Origin: CAZEJK01 sp964512045 | GTDB taxonomy: Bacteria; Acidobacteriota; Thermoanaerobaculia; Thermoanaerobaculales; Sulfomarinibacteraceae | Assembly: GCA_964512045.1 (NCBI GenBank) | Contig: CAZEJK010000186.1 | Span: 1-9,928 of the forward strand | Length of the DNA: 9,928 bases | Direction of reading: 5' to 3' | Shown here: positions 8,101 to 9,928 of the stretch, piece by piece | Layout: each line of letters opens with the position of its first letter | Position numbering within the stretch: the stretch's first letter is position 1 | Made by a program: the position numbers and the translations under genes | The notes under the pieces: model-generated | The model's database searches: none | Seen by the model: the letters and a program-made list of their open reading frames with translations, nothing else | What the model was told of the DNA's origin: nothing

Positions 8101-9823
8101 CAGCTACGGTTACGACGGGATCGGACTGCTCCACACCGAGCAGCACGGCGGGGCCAGCCTGGTGCTCGACCGCGGGCCGATCGGCTTCGCTGGCGAGTAC
8201 GCTGGCGACGGCAGCCTGATCGCGCGCCACGTGTTCTCGACCGGGCCAGTCCTCCGGCAGCTCGCCGGAGGTGACGAGTACTGGTACCAGTTCGACACGT
8301 TCGGGGCGACGTGTCTGCTCACCGATGATGCCGGCAGCGTCGTCGCGAGCGCACAGTTCGGTCCATACGGCGAGCCGCTCGTGCCGCTGCCGAACGACGC
8401 CCGGTTCGGCTTTCTCGGCCGCTGGGGAGCGGTGACGTTCAAGCACGGACTGATCAGCACGCCGGCGCGATGGTACGACCCGTCTCTCGGACGATTCCTG
8501 TCCGCCGAGCCGCTACGCCTGCAGCAAGGGCCGCACCTGTACACCTACGCCGACAACAGCCCGCTCGCGCGGGTGGACATCGACGGTCTGAGTAGCCTCG
8601 GCACCGGCTCGGACGCCAACAATGCCAGCTCCATCGGCGTGGGCATGTTCAGCGGCGGTGGGGGACTGATCGGCGGATGGCTCACCGGAACCATCTCGAT
8701 TGTCAGCGGCTTCATCGAGGCGTTCGACGAAGATGGGGGACCCAACTACCAGGGCACGCGCGCGCATGGCGCAGGCAACGTCGGCGCTGGTACGTTTGGC
8801 GTGCTCGAGTCGTTGGTTGCCTACGTGTCGGAAGGGTCAACCATCGGCACGATCGAAGTTCTGGGCCTTTCGACCCCAATCGTGGTGCCGGTGACCGCGA
8901 TCATCCTCGTGGACGAGTGGTACACCCACCTGTACATCCAAGGTCTGAGAACCCACCACCACTACGACGCAGCCGTCCCGAACCCGTACGCGATCCTCGA
9001 CACGGCCTACCCGGATGGTAACGTGCCGGACGATGTCATGGCGGCGCTCGACGACTACGTCAAGGGCCAGGTCATCCGCTCGAACGACCCGAACGAGAAG
9101 CTCGGGCCGTTCGGGGAAGGCTCGCTGCAGGCGATCACGGTCGACGAGGAGATCGCCTACACGGTGTTCTTCGAGAACCTCTCATCGGCATCCGCACCCG
9201 CCCAGGAGGTGTTCGTCAGCGACGCGCTCGATCCCGATCTCGACTGGTCGGCGGTCCGCCTGACCGAGGTCGGCTGGGGCGATCAGACCGTCGCGGTCAC
9301 GGCCGGCGGGGCTCAGTTCGCAACGCGACAAACGATCTCCGACTGGCGCGACGGTGTGCTGCGACCGTGGTGGCTCGACATCACGGGTGAGCTGCGGCCG
9401 AACGGCACGCTCCAGTGGCAGTTCCGCACGCTCGACCCGGAAACTGGCGAGCTACCCACCGACCCCGACGCCGGCTTCCTGCCCGCCAATGACGCCACCG
9501 GTCGCGGCGAAGGGCACGTCTCGTTCGTCGTCAGGCCGCGCGCCGATCTCGCCGATGGCACCGAGCTGCTCAACGACGCGACGATCACTTTCGACACGAA
9601 CCCGCCGATCACAACCAACAGCTGGCGCAACCTGATCTGGTCCGGCCCGTGCGACCCGTGGCCCGATGCCACCATTGACGCTGCGGACCTTGCAGTCGAG
9701 CTCCGTGTGATCACCGATCCCGCCTGGACGCCACCCGGCTCGAGCGAGTGCGACCTGATCGAAGGTGCCAGCGGCGGCGACCTACTCTGGCTGCTCGGCG
9801 CAGTGTTCCCGCAACAACCGTGA
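2165..9823 (+). CDS. Giant secreted WD40-Rhs fusion protein with surface-type C-terminal domains
   Basis: 2552 aa. GTG 2165 is chosen because AGGAGG (2154-2159) lies 5 nt upstream and the protein then begins with a Sec signal peptide (basic MSR, hydrophobic core 5-19, likely cleavage near SA|QE at 21). The open frame runs on upstream to 1742, but only antisense to the ybaN-like gene. Domains by eye: about 21 WD40-type repeats (39-938); PPC-like beta-sandwich (942-1043, with ARVGALPTLTQYD); IPT/TIG-like domain (about 1046-1136, with GGNSGTVTSTVHGLGF); CARDB-like domain (1138-1260); linker; Rhs entry with FGRGW (1360-1364); about 19 YD repeats (1468-1996); Rhs-associated core (2103-2142); Gly-rich hydrophobic stretches (about 2155-2186 and 2226-2252); DUF11/DUF7619-like domain starting DPNEKLGP (2308-2492); degenerate dockerin-like tail (2494-2552). 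No toxin domain or catalytic motif is recognised. Likely exported and surface-associated or secreted; binding, scaffold or sensing roles are inferred. No companion gene is seen in the 105 bp downstream. Confidence 0.92.
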   Translation: MSRSVPLACLFVLLIVCPMSAQEVVNTPLQAYGLHDAPVIDASPDGARLALVDGASLVRIVDAETGEDVLLFGQGGLVRYAAVAWSPDGTVLATCGMSGSNGEVAVWNPETGELLRQLPLTGNDEQLLDVSFSADGSRLAAAGSASGAYDGLAAVWDVATGVEVRRLELDKEILGADLSMDGTVLLVSQWRDGVLLDVVTGAELLRVVHDDEERVTDVAFAPDGSSFVTAGGYDATTEWGSMRRWDTVTGDELQSYPPTADLTEYIERAEFSSDGEWLLTGTREGLAVWEVATGAQLFADRPPVPGYDWEGTTPAVTFVGAGHDRVAQVQLVDTDAGDDLHVTMSVLDMSSVVPDRTFTEARIRAVALSLDGTKAATGLPDGEVTLWDVTSGARLYDLAGHTNDVYALAFSPDGSVLASASADTTARLWSTTDGSELHQLANHSDGVYDVVFSPDGSRVLTASRDRSARVWSVASGAELHAESVSLRVNACDWGGEIMLAVGTTLVFYDPSDWTEMRSFTHPAVQSARLSPDGQRVVVGSSGATYGAILDTLTGNELSQLDHYSWINDVAWSPSGSRIATADHEGVTRLWDATGNPRGTVEHISSPYSVAINGSHLLTGAGSTAQLLGLTRPDPVQWSVERPGVQRSGGTKPVALSPDGRRVLVADDGWARLYDAASGELLMSLGSGTGSEVQAVALSGDGVRAATGHWDGSVNIWRLDTGELERQLPGHSNWIASLAFSPDGELLASGSADDWARVWDVATGVERYPLAHVNDVRVVAFSPDGGLLLTGADEACLWTASTGAAVRTLTTELPVRAAVFSPDSSRVLTRRKPGLTVYAAEYEVATGVVVNEWALSQEMNAAAYLSDGQHALIGLNWPHTVGLWDLASHTEERTFIGLYDAPAQIVTSADGSLMLVADEQRQQALYDTGLDATTRVAEPIGAGDTLSGTAHHLLWRDFAVELSAPVTGLVATLQPTSGAGSWQLLARVGALPTLTQYDVAALPTADGTFELTVTDPPLSGLYLSVRYEEWGSGGDGTFVLAVDAAERYLIGIDPDEGGNSGTVTSTVHGLGFTDGVTVELRNGGTALTSAVPTSVRPTTLAVSLDLTGLAIGPADLSVIWPDLAELVRDDAFSIVAGSAPAYEVRLVGSDRVRHLRPTTLLVELENTGTIDLPAPLLELESLDGLSMRVADDRPWRVEPIRLLMTGPAGEGSVPPGTIVSAAVEVLPQGSAHQPLYYRVSALDNESATIDWGAQEPVFEPAGVDATLWQHLWPAFTAEVGATWGDYRAQLLTVSDHLSTMNRVERDPARLLGPVWNHLLGGGVTPVLSGTIDAELPAPGGRVVLARWYESGIESRFASGRFGRGWVDSWQLEVEPLASGGIAVRRGRAAVRRFTQQLDGDYTAMPGDSGTLLATPSGWLLVEADGSRYEFDTNGQLVANVSPHGFRVEAEWSAGQLVALEHVTTGDRIELSYDAFGHVELVTDHAGRQTWFSYDPVLTDHLLSVEAPGSRTTSYTYNGIDGLLTDHALTEVTDAGGAHLELTYDTLGRLASMERDGDAGTLTWSYPSTGVTALSTADGEAGRLLWDERGRLAGFEPSTGGRLLAERSSDGDIVHVTMPTGTSWWWDWGPLHRPVVRTAPNGDEATLLWSYPMNGGALPVALIDEQDRLTRVLLDSSGWVEGIEYPDFSQETYLYGADDLISDVTNRRGTTIELDRNPRGQVIERTVATDTVTYGYDTVARLETVTTAAGATTVTYDARGLPVRVDEPTGRWREATWDDAGRLTGRTDSDGFAVTYSYDAAGRLDEVRDQTNRLLARYSYNTAGRLARKDLGNGAATTYGYDALGRLTEVTHLAPGGAVRRLETLARDSDGRPVERTVDGDTTSYSYDSLGRLVTVTWPDLSVWTYAYDSAGNRTLVDRAGSSESYTVNDVDQYTAVGADTLTWDDDGNALSRTGPGGTSTLTWDAENRLLSIDDPTDGLFSYGYDGIGLLHTEQHGGASLVLDRGPIGFAGEYAGDGSLIARHVFSTGPVLRQLAGGDEYWYQFDTFGATCLLTDDAGSVVASAQFGPYGEPLVPLPNDARFGFLGRWGAVTFKHGLISTPARWYDPSLGRFLSAEPLRLQQGPHLYTYADNSPLARVDIDGLSSLGTGSDANNASSIGVGMFSGGGGLIGGWLTGTISIVSGFIEAFDEDGGPNYQGTRAHGAGNVGAGTFGVLESLVAYVSEGSTIGTIEVLGLSTPIVVPVTAIILVDEWYTHLYIQGLRTHHHYDAAVPNPYAILDTAYPDGNVPDDVMAALDDYVKGQVIRSNDPNEKLGPFGEGSLQAITVDEEIAYTVFFENLSSASAPAQEVFVSDALDPDLDWSAVRLTEVGWGDQTVAVTAGGAQFATRQTISDWRDGVLRPWWLDITGELRPNGTLQWQFRTLDPETGELPTDPDAGFLPANDATGRGEGHVSFVVRPRADLADGTELLNDATITFDTNPPITTNSWRNLIWSGPCDPWPDATIDAADLAVELRVITDPAWTPPGSSECDLIEGASGGDLLWLLGAVFPQQP
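2279..4978 (+). repeat. WD40-type repeat array, about 21 blades
   Basis: About 900 residues hold about 21 units averaging 43 residues, the normal WD40 length. Most units carry the F-S-P-D-G turn, a beta-strand pair and a W-D-x-x-T-G-x-x-L strand. The most canonical are GHTNDVYALAFSPDG near 3362-3406 and GHSNWIASLAFSPDG near 4349-4393, the only two with the GH dipeptide. Others are worn: the seventh (around 3104-3240), eleventh (around 3626-3720) and fourteenth (around 3983-4080) lack the S-P-D-G turn. Seven-bladed propellers are the commonest WD40 form, so 21 suggests three in tandem. The exact count depends on accepting the divergent units. Confidence 0.85.
6566..8150 (+). repeat. Rhs/YD peptide-repeat array
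   Basis: About 19 units of the form x-Y-x-Y-D-x-x-G-R-L-x-x-V are visible, for example YSYDAAGRLDEV, YGYDALGRLTEV, YSYDSLGRLVTV and YAYDSAGNRTLV. The most regular copies lie at 7350-7900. Such repeats form the spiral beta-sheet shell of Rhs and TcB/TcC proteins, which encloses a cargo peptide. The array is entered by FGRGW at 6242-6256 and closed by the Rhs-associated core at 8471-8590. Confidence 0.9.
8471..8590 (+). other. Rhs repeat-associated core motif, variant form
   Basis: Codes for WYDPSLGRFLSAEPLRL followed by a Y-T-Y-A-D-N-S-P segment and VDIDGL (residues 2103-2142). The family consensus is YDPxxGRFLSxDPIGL, then Y-x-Y-x-x-N-N-P, then DPxGL. Here the first consensus Asp is Glu2115; the second Asp is kept (D2138, the usual 23 residues later), but the Pro after it is Ile. 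In Rhs and TcC proteins these two Asp residues act in self-cleavage that frees the C-terminal cargo. Confidence 0.85.
9644..9820 (+). other. Degenerate dockerin-like C-terminal tail
   Basis: Two short units each start with Cys-Asp: CDPWPDATIDAADLAVELRV (from residue 2496), then C-D-L-I-E-G-A-S-G-G-D-L-L-W-L-L. The first resembles a dockerin/EF-hand loop, with D2497, D2501, D2505 and D2508 at positions 1, 5, 9 and 12, but has Trp at position 3 and Ala for Gly at position 6. The second is shortened. Calcium binding or anchoring is uncertain. Confidence 0.45.
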
Positions 9824-9928
9824 CCTGAGCTATCGAGAAGGTGGATAGGAACGGGCAACTGAGAACACTGCAAAGGCAGCTCACATGCCGGATGAGTGAA
9901 CCAACGGCGAGACCCGAAGGGTGGATTC
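9824..9928. other. Downstream non-coding end of window
   Basis: 105 bp after the stop of the giant gene. I see only a weak 5-bp inverted repeat, CTATC/GATAG (9830-9834 and 9844-9848), without a T-tract. No convincing terminator or gene start is visible. Confidence 0.4.

Noticed and set aside
6812..8446. 544-codon open frame on the minus strand opposite the Rhs repeats
   Set aside because: It is the antisense image of the YD repeats: its own repeating V-V-A-V-G-H-G pattern mirrors the periodic plus-strand codons. It has no family signature, and long antisense frames are common in high-GC genes.
8594..9085. Polymorphic toxin domain in the linker after the Rhs core
   Set aside because: The HHHYD stretch near 8957 suggested a nuclease-like His cluster, but no complete catalytic motif of a toxin family I know follows it.
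9892..9928. Possible start of a next gene (ATG 9892, open to the window end)
   Set aside because: Only 12 codons are visible and there is no Shine-Dalgarno within normal distance (AAAGG lies about 15 nt upstream).

Overview
This is a high-GC bacterial window with five protein-coding genes and no RNA genes, insertion sequences or CRISPR arrays that I can see. The taxon is not decided by the sequence. High GC, GTG starts, a possible leaderless promoter and a very large Sec-exported WD40/Rhs protein with a dockerin-like tail would fit several lineages (Actinomycetota, Acidobacteriota, Myxococcota, Planctomycetota, Chloroflexota).

Layout. (1) Positions 1-280, minus strand: a Phd/YefM-type antitoxin cut by the left edge; its toxin partner would lie outside the window. 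Its promoter-like sequence sits so close to the ATG that the mRNA may be leaderless, and a 9-bp direct repeat flanks the start codon. (2) Positions 458-1440, plus strand: a probable two-gene operon of a small two-helix membrane protein with a zinc ribbon, followed after 23 bp by a 3-methyladenine DNA glycosylase of the AAG/MPG family with all the key active-site residues I can map. (3) Positions 1456-1878, minus strand: a YbaN/DUF454 inner-membrane protein, convergent with the glycosylase (15 bp between stops). (4) Positions 1879-2164: a divergent promoter region. (5) Positions 2165-9823, plus strand: one giant gene (2552 aa) filling three quarters of the window.

The giant protein is the notable feature. 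In order it has a signal peptide, about 21 WD40-type repeats (enough for three seven-bladed propellers), a PPC-like beta-sandwich, an IPT/TIG-like domain, a CARDB-like domain, an Rhs shell (FGRGW entry motif, about 19 YD repeats, Rhs-associated core), a glycine-rich hydrophobic stretch, a DUF11/DUF7619-like surface domain and a degenerate dockerin-like tail. It looks like a polymorphic-toxin chassis, but the region after the Rhs core is not a recognisable toxin, and the residues associated with Rhs autoproteolysis are altered. I infer an exported structural, adhesive or sensing surface protein rather than a conventional Rhs toxin.

The genes do not form an obvious single pathway. The left half is DNA-repair, toxin-antitoxin and membrane housekeeping; the right half is a stand-alone secreted giant. 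The last 105 bases hold no supported gene.
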